From the NCBI GenBank assembly GCA_964034945.1, contig OZ035961.1, forward strand, positions 58,689,384 to 58,753,383: 64,000 nt of DNA, in the 5' to 3' direction. Origin of the DNA: Chrysopilus asiliformis. Lineage: Eukaryota > Arthropoda > Insecta > Diptera > Rhagionidae. Below the pieces are notes generated by a model. It saw only the letters and a program-made list of their open reading frames with translations. It was not told the DNA's origin and searched no databases. Positions 1 through 11,536 of the stretch are shown piece after piece. The translations under genes and the position numbers were made by a program. How positions within the stretch are numbered: the stretch's first letter is position 1; each line of letters starts with the position of its first letter.

Positions 1-731
1 GTCAAAATTTTAAGTCGATCGGACCAGAAACAGCTGAGTTATCGAGGTTGGAGTAAAGTCGTTTTGTAGTTTGTTTAAAAAATGGAAAAAACCGAGTTTC
101 GTGTTCTGATAAAACATTGTTTTTTAATGGGTAAAAACACCGTGCAAGCGAAACAATGGATTGAAAAATGTTACCCGGACTCTTGTCCATCAAAAGCAAC
201 GATTTGTCGGTGGTTTGCCGAGTTTAAACGTGGTCGTACCGACACAAATGACGCGGAACGCTCGGGTAGACCTGTGGAAGCCGTTACACCGTCATATGGA
301 AGTGCATTTACTATCCTTCATGAAAAATTGAGCATGAAAAAGGTTTTTTCCAAGTGGGTGCCGCGATTGCTTTCGATGAAACAAAAACAGCAACGAGTCG
401 ATGATTCAGAAAGCTGTTTATCGCTATTTACTCGCAATAAAAAAGATTTCTTGCGTCGTTACGTGACCATGGACGAAACATGGATACATCACTACACTCC
501 AGAGTCGAAGCGGCAGTCATCTGAGTGGCGCACAGCTGGCGAAAGCCGTCCGAAGCGTCCGAAAACGCAGCAGTCAGCTGGCAAAGTCATGGCGTCAGTT
601 TTTTGGGATACGCATGGCGTGACGATTGTATCACCCTAAAAGGTGATTATATTGATGAATAAAAAAAAATTTTGCAAAAAAAATGTTGTTTTCATTGTTA
701 GTCTCGGGACTTATTGATCCATGTGTTATAT
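1..731 (+). mobile_element. mariner element, internally deleted, 5' end outside window
   Basis: The stretch holds a mariner 5' leader, a shortened transposase frame and a 3' non-coding tail that contains the characteristic 'gtctcgggacttattgatcc' segment near the 3' inverted repeat. The left inverted repeat would lie before base 1, so the true size is unknown. The right end is placed by eye at about 731, where mariner-like sequence stops. The deletion inside the coding region makes it non-autonomous. Confidence 0.75.
82..639 (+). pseudogene. mariner transposase, two internal deletions
   Basis: The product begins with a mariner N-terminus: an HTH region with 'KATICRWFAEF' and 'DAERSGRP' about residues 5-70 of 185. 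It later carries 'YVTMDETWIHHY', which includes the first catalytic aspartate, at about residues 128-139, and 'KRPKTQQSAGKVMASVFWD'. Mariner transposases are about 345 residues. Here roughly 30 residues are missing after 'EAVTP', and about 150 residues after 'VFWDTHGV', so the second and third catalytic aspartates are gone. The usual C-terminal end, KGDYIDE, is found just after the stop at 637-639, showing that the loss is an internal deletion and not a truncation. No activity is expected. Confidence 0.85.
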
Positions 732-2891
732 GCACGTGAAGAGTGATCACTTTTTTTTTAAAAAAAAGGCACTAAAGTAGAGACTCTAACTTCAAGACTA
801 ATTAGGAATAACGAACCTGAACACTAATGCATTGATTATCTCATTATAGCAGCTAGCTGACCATATAGTCGCAGTACTGGTCATATTAAACCTTCAAACT
901 TAGGTTCACAGTGACAATCCAATATTTGGAAAAAAAATTCATTTTTTTACAGGGGATATCCAACCGAACATCACTTGCGTTCATCTCATAGATGCAGTGC
1001 CTCACTGTTCTACCAAGGAGTGGAAAAATGCAGCAAACAAAAAGGTAAAGAAGTTTCCAATTTGAAAGCGAAACTTTTACAATAATTCTAATGCGGATTA
1101 ATTACTTTTTTTAGGTTTTATTAGAATGGTGTACCATCAAACAGAGTATGAGAGCCTCATCCGGCGGAACCACCCGACATCCACGGGATATGTCTCATCG
1201 ATGGAAATTTACCACTTAGATGCAACTTCCACATCGAGATTTAGACGACTAGAAAGACGTGGATCTAGCAAGAGATCGGAGTTTCTCACGGACGGACCCT
1301 TGCTAGACATCGAGATGACTCCCTTAAGATAAGTATTGCCTTCGGGCAACATTTCTCTTTACAACTTTAACCTTCTTTTTGTTCCAGGCGGATGCTACAA
1401 AGGATCAATAAAATTGTTAAGCGAACAAAATCAAAAAACCGATTTATTACAATCAGTTAACAATTGGCCATTCGATCTATAAAACCCAAAATACAATTGA
1501 CCCAACACTATGCTTCCATATACAATCAATCCGACCAACTTTGCAGCCGTAAAAAGTTTAATCGAATTTAACTTTTGTGGGCCAGCTCGCATACAATATT
1601 TAGAGGCTGATTCAAAATGAAATTTCGTCATTTAAAGCAAGTATTAGGAAATATAGTTCGTATGCTGTGTTGCCTAGATTGTATGATAATTGGGTACAAA
1701 AAATGTTATATCTAGCTCACTGACTGTCAAAATTCAAATGAAAGAAATACAGAATATTCAAGACCAAGGATTAAAAATATTAATTTCGAAGAACAATTAA
1801 TTGAGTGCGTGCGCGAATGAAAAATTTTATCTGTGAAAAGCAAGTTACGTTTAGAACTACAAAGTGTGCGCAATTGTATATGGAGGGCGTAATTGTCGAT
1901 CTGCTGTCGTAAATGTTGTGTTGGGCCAATTGTATTTTGGCCTTAATTGTGCATGTTACAGATGACTTTTAAGACAATTATGCCACAATTCTGATTTCAT
2001 AATGGCATCAATACAATCTCTGAAAGTTTTATTCAGTAATTCCAACGCATTTTGTTAGTGATTTTATGGTACATGAGTTAGTTGGGATGGGACAGGGAAA
2101 CTTGTGTGAACGTATAACCTCCTAATACGCTCCTTGATCCCAGCAAGCTACCATGAAAATTGCGAAAAAAGTGGTTCTCAAGTTATAGGCGAACAAATAG
2201 AAAAACAGAAACCCATATACATAATCGAGGTAACTGGTAAGAAAGAAAGAGAAATTTATTTAAGTATATTTGACGTAGTTTAGCGCGAGGCCGGGACCCA
2301 AAAATAACGGTCGAACGTAGGTCGAAAGCCGACGCATGGGTAAGAGTTTGACCGGCCAAAGAGAGATGGGGATGCTCGTCTTTATAAAAAAAAATATTTT
2401 TTTATATTAAATTACTACACTTCTTTCCTACGGCTATGGCTTTGATTTTAGTATTGATTCACTTTTCATTTAATGGAAAGCCGCTTAAAACACCACATAA
2501 CCGAAATCATAAAAGCTACAAAAATCCCAATGGAAAAGCCCAATGATGAACACCTTTCTCTAAGGCTCCACGATTTTGTGTAAAGTTTACTCTATTACTT
2601 CAAAAAATTGACTGTTTTGGCGGCCCCTAGTTTTGAATGTTGCACTGTGTAATTTGCAACCCAAACGCAATAACTTTCGTTGTACTTGAAGTTCGATAAA
2701 ATTGAGAGCGGTATTTCTCCATTTTATTGAACGTTAGTGATAATTAAACAATTTTGTTAATGGTTAGAATATCGTATCATAGATTTTACGGTAGTTCGAC
2801 TTAAAAATCTCGAGATAACTATTTTAGCACTTATTGTTTGAACAAAATTTATTGTTTCTCTCTTTATTCAGGCATTTTATTTTATTTTCAG
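732..2891. other. non-coding stretch upstream of the AGPS exon, probably intron
   Basis: Apart from the weak two-exon candidate at 953-1219 I see no conserved coding sequence, no terminal repeats and no RNA gene. Because the next feature is an internal-start exon of AGPS on the plus strand with its acceptor at 2890-2891, much of this stretch is likely to be intron of that gene. The preceding AGPS exon was not found, so it should lie before base 1 or in sequence too diverged for me to see. Confidence 0.5.
953..1219 (+). other. candidate two-exon coding tail, unrecognised
   Basis: A 92-base segment (953-1044) is preceded by a pyrimidine tract plus AG and followed by GTAAAG. It has an open frame of 30 codons (reading 'HLIDAVPHCSTKEW' in the middle). 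A second AG at 1113-1114 opens a segment that continues the same frame in phase 0 for 34 codons to a stop at 1217-1219. I do not recognise the peptide. Short open frames with plausible splice sites arise by chance in AT-rich DNA, so this is a weak call. It could be the 3' end of a host gene that starts before the window or noise inside an AGPS intron. Confidence 0.2.
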
Positions 2892-3251
2892 GAATGTGCG
2901 CAGAGAAATATACAATACTTCTTAATTTCCTGTCGAATCACGCAGATATATGATACTGGGTGCTGCATTTATTTTTATTTTGCTTTCAGGTATGTAGGTT
3001 TTCATGATCCCGTTTTAGTTTACGAGGAAATAGAACGTACTGCCAGAAATGAAATATTAGCTTCTGGTGGTTCACTTTCACATCATCATGGAGTCGGGAA
3101 AATCAGAAGTGAATGGTATTCCAAAAGTATATCTGATGTTGGTGTTGCTTTGTACAAAGCAGCAAAGAAGGAATTAGATCCCAAAAATGTATTTGCCTCT
3201 GGAAACTTATTACACAAACCTTATAAGATATCTCAGAAGTCTAAACTTTAG
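2892..3251 (+). CDS. AGPS: alkyl-DHAP synthase, last exon
   Basis: The exon starts after 'ttattttcag' at 2882-2891 and runs in frame to a stop at 3249-3251, giving about 119 C-terminal residues. The peptide has '[19 protein letters not shown]' near its start, then '[17 protein letters not shown]' and the tail '[14 protein letters not shown]'. These blocks match the C-terminal cap of alkyldihydroxyacetone-phosphate synthase, the FAD enzyme that exchanges the acyl chain of acyl-DHAP for a fatty alcohol in peroxisomal ether-lipid synthesis. The HHH run is the conserved active-site histidine cluster of the family. FAD-binding exons are not in the window. The chain ends without an SKL-type signal, as expected since the family uses an N-terminal PTS2. 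The exon is unbroken and looks functional. Confidence 0.93.
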   Translation, partial: ECAQRNIQYFLISCRITQIYDTGCCIYFYFAFRYVGFHDPVLVYEEIERTARNEILASGGSLSHHHGVGKIRSEWYSKSISDVGVALYKAAKKELDPKNVFASGNLLHKPYKISQKSKL

Positions 3252-5735
3252 GTATAAGCTGTTTAAGTTTAACAATTAAATTATTCCTTATTCATTGCTT
3301 TAAAGTAGCTTTAAGGTTCAATTTATAATTAAAATATGTGTATATAACATTCAAATTTGGATTTTATCAATATTAGTATTTAAATTATTTTTCTCTCGAC
3401 CGCACGTTAGCATATTTCCAGGAAATTAATTCGCATACTGGTCAGTGTGAATTCAATTATCGAAAAATTATTCGTGCCTAGTTCAAAGCTACAGAAACAG
3501 GGCTGAAATCGCATAAGGTAATAAATTCTAGAAACGTAATTAAGTAATTATGACTAGCAACTATCACCGGTGTTGGAATCGCATAAAGTGACAATAATAC
3601 AAATTCTCACCCGAATATGATAATTTTCGGTTGACACCTCTTTAGGTGTCAAATTCAGTACAAACTAATAAATTTAAATTAAAATAGAAAATTTTTGCAT
3701 TTTGCAATCAAAAATAAGAAAATCAAAAACGAGACCACTGTGTTTCTACTTAACAAAGGCGAAAAACCAAATCTAGTTTTCTTGAAAATTCACTTTTTGT
3801 TTTTCGAGTTTTAGATCACGTGCTGTTCACATCATATATTGTCTGTATACTTTTATGCAATTCAATTGTAAAGGGTTGTGGGGGAAAAAAGATTTCAATT
3901 TTTTTTTTTGTACGATATCCATTAAAAGTGCGTTGGCTGTGGATATAGCACCGATAATTTTAAAGCGACGATGTGGCTAAATTTTATTACAATAAACGGT
4001 TCTAACTGTTCAATCAGTTGAGGCATTCTATGTGATTTTGGATATAAATTTTCTGAAATTTAAAATGAATTCAATATGACTTTTAAAATCACTAATTACC
4101 GGCTAGAATATTACGCTTCTGTTTTTCGCCCCCTAGATTTTCTCTGTTTTCGAATAATAGCCTAATTGTAGTAGAAATAGTATTCAATATCCACACACCC
4201 GTGAAAGCAAAATCGCAAGCTGTGACACGCACCGAGGGAAATTTTTTATTTGCCACTTACTCAGAAAACAAATCAAATTATGACCCCGATAAAACTTAGG
4301 AGTTAATTTGGATATTTGATCGGATCATTAAAAAAATACATTTACTGATTGTTGTAAAAGATTCTAAAAGCACTTTCAGATTACCCCTTACAACTTTTAC
4401 AAAAATAGGTAAGAAATGTTTTTTAATCTTAATTGTAGGATACCTAATGATAGTAAAAACTTAATAATTTCATCACACCAGTTAAAGATCAACTGATTTT
4501 GACAATCTTATAACCTTATAAGTATTCCAAATTCCTTTTAATCCGCCATAAAATGTTAAAAGACTAAAATATTTCATGTAGAATGGAGAAGTCTGCCTGC
4601 ATTGAAAAATGTTCCTTTACTTCGATGTTCAATGATGAATACAGCTGTCAATTTGTTTCTGACTTAATACTGATTTTTCTAAGTTCATGCGAAAATTTGC
4701 GATATTACCCACACTTAGGGTATGTTTTTGCCAAACAAACAAAAAATACACTTGCATTATTAGAAATATTTTATTGTCGGGTGATACTGAAAATAATAGT
4801 TTTACGTGACGCCTGTTATGAAAACTATCACTTTAAATTATCACTCTGGTAATTATCACTTTTCGCGATTCCATGCCAGGTCTGTGTTGGTATAAAACAA
4901 ACAATTGCGCTTTAGGCCAGGGATGGATAATTTTTCGAATACAATTGTATCCACGCTGATCAGTAGGCGTTATTTCACATAAATATTATTGATATAATTA
5001 GTTGTTATAATTAGTATAGTCTAAAAATAAGAGAACAGATATTGTTATAATAAATTTGAATACTGAATAAACACCAAAATACACATTTTGTTGTTGTGTT
5101 ATTTTTTATATACGAGAGCTTAGATACATCAATGTAACGGATACGTTTTTGCCTCACTACGGCAAAGCCAAAACGAGAGGTATTGGTTGTGAAGTGCCGG
5201 CCGAATGCAATTCATGAGCCTGGTGTCAAAAAATCCGTTTGCTCGTGTTGGGTTATCCTAAGTAGAGTGACTATATAATTCTAGAGTGTGAAAATTATGT
5301 CCGTTAAAATTTTCAAAATTGTCCGTTGAAATTTTAAATTTTTTTGTTCATTATCACAGTTTGGAACGATACATGTTTTAATCGATTAATATAAGTAAGG
5401 TTTTTATGTATGAATTTAAAAAAAAATTAAATAAAAGAATTTCTTTAACCGTCAGTCAATGGTTTTGGGATGTGCACACTCTAGTTTTATATCGCCACTC
5501 TAATATTTTAAATAGAAGAAATGGCGACTATTAACTCCGTAATATTTTTATTAATCAAACTGAAGCCGAAAGGAAATCATAACATTGTGGTGATTTTAAA
5601 GATGGGAGCAGCAGTTGGCTTAATTCCTTACGAAGTAGCTAACTAGCTCAACTTCTTTATTCGTTGGGAGCAGCGATATATCGCATTAACTCCAGGTCTA
5701 AATAAGACCAAATTTTGTTATACTAAGACACACGT
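3252..5735. other. AT-rich intergenic stretch
   Basis: This stretch contains the AGPS 3' untranslated region at its start (AT-rich, no unambiguous AATAAA seen close to the stop). I see no coding similarity, no paired terminal repeats and no RNA gene. An 89-codon open frame at 4583-4852 has no recognisable motif and is treated as chance. Confidence 0.6.
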
Positions 5736-5743
5736 CATTCAAC

Positions 5744-7723
5744 CAGGGCCGTATCGAAGGTTCTGGATTGGGGGGGGAGACGTCTCAATTTTCCCAACTC
5801 GAACATCTAATTTTTCCCAACTGGGATGTACATAATAAAAATTCCTTTTCCTTGCCCAGAATCTCTGACAAGAAACAACTGATATAATGAAATATCAGTT
5901 GTGGTCAACACAAAACTTACTTCTACAAAATCTACGATCCTGCGCAATTTACGCTAGAGCCCTGTCGCGTTGTCAACCTAAGACGACCTCCCAATAAATT
6001 CTTGGTTTATTCAAAAATATCAAAAACGTACAAAATTTGAGATAGCTTGAGAACTGTAAAAGATATCAATTTACGGTAAATGGTAAAAAGGTAGAAAATT
6101 TTAACATCTCCAAGTTTTCCTCAAATTAATTTGTCGAAAAATCGTTAGTTTGCCAGTAATTTGCAAAAACATATTTTTTTATATTTTAATCTAAATATCT
6201 CAATAACGGTAAGAAACAAAATTGTGCAGAATGTCATTCTCATTATTTCACTTCATACATTCAGTCAGCAAAACCCCATTAGTTTTCAAGATAATCGCAA
6301 AAACTGTTTTTTTTTTGACATAACGGTTTATCTCGATAACAGGTTGAGATATCGAGTTATATCTAAAGACAAAAGTGTGGGAAATTTTATTTTCTAAAAG
6401 TTTCGTCGTACTTAAGGCCACTAAAAAACGCGTAGTTTGGGAGTAAATCGAGAAAAACGAAATTGCGATTTTTGAAAAACCGCCATTTTGGATACTTCCG
6501 GTTAACGGATTTCCACCAAAAGTTGATAGGATCGTCCCATTTCAGGACCCAACATGCCTATAAAATTTCATGGCTCTAGCTTTATTAGTTTTTGTGAAAT
6601 CTTGTACACAAACTGACAGACAAACTGACAGACAGAACGACATTTTTTTAATATGACTCCAATCGACTCAGGAGTGATCGGGAAATTTTTTTTAGGCAAA
6701 ATTAAGAGGTCGAAATTTTTCATGAATACAATACTTTATTGCACTCCGTAGAAGAAAGTAATTTTTTTTTATTTTTCACAATTAAATAAAGGGTAAACAC
6801 TAATAATCTTATGCGACTTGTGACCACAAGAAGTACATTTGACTTTATATCGCTTATTTTTGGCACTTTCTTTTGTATTCAGATTTTATCCGAATCCAGT
6901 GTTGACATAAACTTATAAGAAATTAAATACATATTACTTGAAACAGTTTTTACCTATTCATTTGTTTAAAAAATCCGAACACCGATGGTACAACAATTAC
7001 ACTATATTTTCAAAACTCACTGTTTCAGCACGAATATACTAGATCGCTCGATTTGCTGTCTCAAATGGTCCCATTTCAATACAGTTCAATGAATCAAAAC
7101 GAGTTAAGTAAGAGCGAGATAACCGTATGACTATAAATATAGTCCTTTCGTTTAAACCGTGAGCTGTCAAAGGAAAATAGACTTTCGGAATGGTGTTGGC
7201 GCATAAAGTTAGTCTCAAACTTGTGAAATTTGAATTTCGCGGCGGACGAAATTTGAATTTCGCGATATTATACAGTTCAGTGGATGCGTTTAAGTATGAT
7301 AAAGAGGGAAATACTTTTGGGACAATTTTTCAGCAGAGCTTTGTGTCACCATACTATGTTATATAGTTCTGTGCCATAAACTGATGAGAACATTATACTC
7401 CCCCCATGGTCGAGTGTCTACTCTACTCTTTCAAAGCCTTTTATTCATTCTCTCCCAACTCGCTGTGACGCTGTCGCCAAAGCAGAATGGCATGTGGAAA
7501 CACAAACAAGTCATAAAACACGCCTTTGTTCACTAATAGAAAATTTGAGGTAGAAAAAGACAAGTTGGGATTTTGGAAAATCGACAAAAGAGATTTCCCA
7601 ACTTGGGAAATCTCACATCTTCAAGAAGTGAGATTTCTCAACTCCTAAGGGTCAAATTCCCAACTGAAGACTTATTGGGGGGGGAGCCTCCCCCCCCATC
7701 CCCCCCCAGTCGGTACGGCCCTG
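5744..7723. mobile_element. non-autonomous hAT element (1,980 bp)
   Basis: The ends are inverted: the left begins CAGGGCCGTATCGA and the complement of the right begins CAGGGCCGTACCGA. Both fit the hAT terminal rule YARNG. The element is flanked by an exact 8-bp duplication, CATTCAAC, at 5736-5743 and 7724-7731, which is diagnostic of hAT-type integration. G-runs and 'cccaact' repeats occupy the subterminal 60-130 bp on both sides. No transposase motif is visible in any frame; the open frames inside (6161-6397, 7573-7758) have no recognisable domain. A block at about 6555-6650 resembles blocks found in other repeat families of this window. Confidence 0.88.
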
Positions 7724-7731
7724 CATTCAAC

Positions 7732-8212
7732 CCTTTCAGAACTGAATTATTTTTTTAAAAAATTTGGTTGTGATAAAATTTGTGTTGATAAAGTGGGTAA
7801 ATAAGAGTAAGAAAATATTGAAAAAAAAATCCAAGATCTATTACTGTTTTCGATAGCTTGTAATGTGTACAAACGTTCGCAACCGGTCTCAAATACGAAA
7901 TAATCTTATGAAATTGTTATATTTGGGAAAAACTTTAATGTGTACAAATGTAACCACAGGGTCTGAAAGAGTTAATGCTTACTTAGCTAAAGTTAATAAT
8001 TATTGGGTAAGGCCTACTTTTGCTGATTCACATCAATTTGTTTATTTGGTTATACTCGCGATGGTCTCGTGACACAAATTGTCAACGCAAGTATTTATAT
8101 CACACCTTCCTCCTTTTGGGAAAAAAATGAATTGAATTTGATACAATTCATTTTTTTTATATACATCTTTTCTACTTACATAATACAAAATTCTTACTAT
8201 ATAATTTACATA
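7732..8212. other. short spacer without recognised features
   Basis: AT-rich DNA between the hAT duplication and the Tigger-like element. A 69-codon open frame at 7863-8072 contains no recognisable motif. Nothing else was seen. Confidence 0.6.
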
Positions 8213-8419
8213 CAGTAATCTCGGGATTTACGAACAGGATACGTTCTGTGAAAGTGTACGTATATCGAATATTCGTATAGCGAGCCCAATATTAGTATGG
8301 AATTTTATTGAAAATAAATAGATACGTTCCAGAGATTGAAAATATTCGTAAAACGAGATCCATATTAGTATAAGTTTGTATTAAAAATACATAGATGCGT
8401 ACCCAAAATGTTCGTTATA

Positions 8420-8623
8420 CGAAACCCTGTTTTTAGAAACATTTTTTGCCGTTAAAGATGTTACTCTTTGTACACTACTTCTTATTTTGTCTTGATTGTT
8501 CTTTATTGTACAAACAGTTGAAGCAGCGAGGCCTAAAGCTTTTCCTATTTCATTATTTTTCTCACCTGCTTCGAGCCGTCTTAAAACATCAAGCTTTACC
8601 TCCAATATAATCGCTTTACAAAT
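8420..8623 (-). pseudogene. Tigger/CENP-B type HTH fragment
   Basis: The minus-strand frame reads 'LEVKLDVLRRLEAGEK', 'IGKALGLAASTVCTIKNN' and 'KIRSSVQ', the first helix-turn-helix of the CENP-B/pogo/Tigger DNA-binding region. The second HTH and the whole DDE catalytic domain are absent. Downstream the frame soon loses similarity and stops. The fragment sits about 200 bp inside one end of the Tigger-like relic, where the start of a Tigger gene is expected. Confidence 0.75.
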
Positions 8624-8870
8624 TGCACTAAACAGTAAACAAATTGCACTAAAGAAACTTTCAATGAATGATAGAACTTAATTTATTGTTTTAGGGAATT
8701 TCCCAAATTTAATTGTGTAAGCCAATAGACTTAGTGCAACCTCAAACCATACAAACTCAAAAAAGTTAATTATTCAGCTATTAAACACGTGGAATTGAAA
8801 CGCTTGGCAGCTAAATTTTGTATGTTGATAACTAAATGTGTTGTAAATAATGGAAATGCTTTTGTAGGTA

Positions 8871-9299
8871 CATATCGCTACTTCGGAGGAAGACAGTCAC
8901 AACTCAAAAAATGTCGAATTTGTACTAAAGGTGCGGAAGAGTGGTAATTATGGTATACTTTGTTGTAGAAGAGTGTCACAATTGTAACTTATAATTCTGG
9001 CCACCAAAGAGCAGATGTGTCGGTCTTGCATTGTGCGAAAAAGTTGCGAAAGTTTTTTCAACAGTGTCACATGTTTAGTTGTGAATCGTTATTTGAGGTG
9101 AAAGCATGCTGCTTTTTTGGTAAAACTGTTCCATTTCAAATTCTGCCAGTCTGCAAAAGCAAAAGCAAAAGCTTGTTACTGTAGATATTTTCTAAATATC
9201 AAAAATACTAACACAAAATATCAGAATAACTTTAAAACGTAATTTCCCAAAATTTACAATTTTTGAGTTGTGACAGTCTTCCTCCGAAGTAGCGATATG
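8871..9299. mobile_element. TA-flanked MITE with perfect 40-bp inverted ends
   Basis: The ends are inverted copies beginning CATATCGCTACTTCGGAGGA and running about 40 bp without a mismatch that I can see. TA dinucleotides stand at 8869-8870 and 9300-9301, so it is a Tc1/mariner-type MITE of 429 bp. It has no coding potential. It interrupts the older Tigger-like relic, and the perfect ends point to a recent insertion. Confidence 0.85.
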
Positions 9300-10153
9300 T
9301 ATTTTATTTTTCATATGAATTTTTTTTTAAATTCGTATAACGAATTTTGTACTTTTCGAATGATGTTCGTAACTTCGAAATTTCGTAAAACGAGCCTTCG
9401 TAAATCGGGCGAATACTGTACTTCCTTAATATATGTATATATATTTGTTTGTAATATTATTTGAAGCAAAAAAAAATTGGTTTTTTATTTGAAACCAAAA
9501 AAATTGGTTGAAAATTGGTTTATTACAAATTTAAAATAGTAATATTTATTGATATAATTTCCTTAATCGATTTTTGTGTGTAATGGATCCAATTTTCTTC
9601 TGTTTATAATTTTCTTATATTTTCTTCTGGTTATTCTGTGAAACCAAAGGGTATATTAACTTTGCCTTACCGTTTGTAACGCCAAGATCCCGTCATCACA
9701 CATAAAAATGAATTACACCAGTGTGTTTAGAATGATAAAAATAATTAATTTCTGCATGTTCGTCCGTCTGTCTGTCTGTCCGTCTGTCTGTCTGTCCGTC
9801 TGTCTGTGGCGCGGATTGCGGGCGCACGGATTGAGCTAGAGACTTGAAATTTCGCGCAGATCCGTTTTTCGTAAAATGCGAGGCTAAGTTCGTTAATGGG
9901 CAAAAATGGACCATTAGGGGGGTACCCCCCATACGAACGAAAACGGTTTTTGTGAATATCTCAAAAACGGTACATCTTATCAAAAAAGTGCAAGAACAAA
10001 AGTTGTTTAGGACATGATTCTACATTAAAGTTCCACACATCAAAATCCAATTGGAATAAATTTTAAAAAATCTTATTGGAAAGTTTGACTTCAAAGTGGA
10101 ATTTTGGTACAACTGTTCGAATTTTGATACGAATATCACCATACGGGTCTCCA

Positions 10154-11461
10154 CCCAAATAGCATCGAAAAGTACGGGAACATGAGATTTGTTCTTTGCG
10201 GCTTTAAAATGCAGCAATTTACGCAATCGGGGCTAAAAATTTACACCTATAATTCACATCCGCGTAAAAGAAGCGAAAGAAGTGACGAGCGCGTCGCACC
10301 GATTAATAATGCGTCTGCAAAGCCACAATTGCTTTAGTGGGGAAATTGGTGACCCACGGTTCATCTTTGGGGCAACATTCGCTTCATGAAAATTCCTGCA
10401 GCGATAGAGCAGCATTTGATGGTTTTCGGGTCGAAATAGTCTGCCACTAAAGTTTCATTAAAGCTCCCCGTCTGAGAAACACCAAAAAAAATTGATGCCT
10501 TCAGCCGCCATATTTCTCACTGACATTTGATGGAAACGATTTCGTTTCGAGAATTAAATTTCTTATTTCAGGCGAATGACTGAAGGATATTGCATAAAAA
10601 GTGGATAGCATACATTTTTGAAACAGCATAATTTTATTGGCATCAAAATTTCATTGCAAAAGAAAAAAAAATTTGACCGATAAAATAAAATTAAAGAAAT
10701 TTTTGATTAAAAACAAAATAATTTGATGGCCCATTAAAATCTGTTTAAATTTCAGATCCAATATTGTCGAAAAATTTTAATGGCAATTAAAATCACGACA
10801 TGCAACCGGAAGAAAAGTCCATTATAAAATAACACTCCACAAAAGTTTCCATTAATTTGTCGCCATTAGATTTTTCTCGTTCGTCTTCTGCTTACGTTTT
10901 TATTTGTTCATCTCTGTTTACTAGCAAGCATTCGAGGGAGAAAGAAAACCCGCTCGATGATTTGTGTAATTGTGTGATATAATGCCGTCAGATGACGCTC
11001 GCGCATGAGGCAACTAATTACGTCCCTGTCGTTATAATTGCGGCGCCGCAAACCGCTGAAAAGTGTTCCCCACTATGGGTGCCGTTGCGCGTCTCGTTGG
11101 CACAACTAACGACGTGTTTGCGACATAAAGCTTGATCCAGACTACACGATGTACGGGGTACGAGGTTGGCACGTACCCCGAACATCGAGTGTTTGGATGG
11201 GAAATTTACACAGGGTTTCACCTAGTGAGTAAAATCAGAAGCTATTTGATTATCCTCGTACGTGGTAACCGCGTATACAAATGAGCAAAACCCTGTGTAG
11301 TGTGGATGCAGTTCCATGTACGAGGAAACCAAAAACCTCGTATCTCGTACCCCGTACATCGTGTAGTCTGGATCGACCTTAAATTGCTTATCGCCGCGAT
11401 TTGCATGGTGACGAAATATGGGGATGAACACCATAATTGCTGCTTAAAATGCTATTTGGGC
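10154..11461. mobile_element. TIR element with CCCAAATAGCAT ends, unclassified
   Basis: The ends are an exact 12-bp inverted pair, CCCAAATAGCAT (10154-10165) and its complement (11450-11461). The uninterrupted R1 copy C shows the empty site 'gtctccaatgatt', so the insertion duplicated only CA. A 2-bp duplication that is not TA fits few superfamilies, and I cannot assign one. No transposase was seen. Another, smaller MITE lies inside at 11129-11379. Confidence 0.7.
11129..11379. mobile_element. PIF/Harbinger-type MITE (251 bp)
   Basis: Inverted ends of about 36 bp with two mismatches start AG(C/G)T(T/C)GATCCAGACTACACG and are flanked by TAA at 11126-11128 and 11380-11382. A 3-bp TWA duplication is the rule for PIF/Harbinger elements. 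The interior is a degenerate palindrome with repeated 'gtacgaggt' segments and no coding capacity. Confidence 0.75.
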
Positions 11462-11536
11462 AATGATTGCCAGATTGGCAATTATAGCTTTTGTTATGTT
11501 TTCATTTGATATTAATACTTCGTCGGCTATATTTAA

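Larger units (their letters stand above)
8213..9418 (-). mobile_element. pogo/Tigger-like relic
   Basis: Both ends start CAGTA and share a 'gatttacgaa' block: left CAGTAATCTCGGGATTTACG, right complement CAGTATTCGCCCGATTTACG. They are flanked by TA (8211-8212 and 9419-9420), as for Tc1/mariner/pogo integration. Only an N-terminal DNA-binding fragment of the transposase remains (8420-8623, minus strand). The rest of the length is non-coding and includes a younger TA-flanked MITE (8871-9299), so the element itself is only about 775 bp. Confidence 0.78.
9638..11500 (-). repeat. interspersed repeat R1, copy A (split)
   Basis: R1 occurs five times in the window. Copy A runs from 'gtgaaaccaaagg' at 9638 to about 10153 and resumes at 11462 with the hairpin 'attgccagattggcaat' and the end block 'ctttgttatg'-like at 11490-11500. 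The two halves join cleanly when compared with copy C (41052-41605). The interruption is a TIR element at 10154-11461. Inside are tandem 'gtctgtctgtc' tracts at 9761-9806. There is no credible protein. Confidence 0.8.

Noticed and set aside
4583..4852. 89-codon open frame
   Set aside because: No recognisable domain, AT-rich composition like its surroundings, no splice or promoter support; expected by chance.
6161..6397. 78-codon open frame in the hAT element
   Set aside because: No transposase motif, low-complexity Ile/Phe/Asn content typical of random AT-rich frames.
5744..7723. Autonomous hAT transposase inside the element
   Set aside because: No BED finger, no hAT dimerisation domain and no long frame in any of the six readings.
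9638..11500. R1 as a Helitron
   Set aside because: A hairpin is near one end, but no CTRR end follows it and no TC start is consistent among copies.
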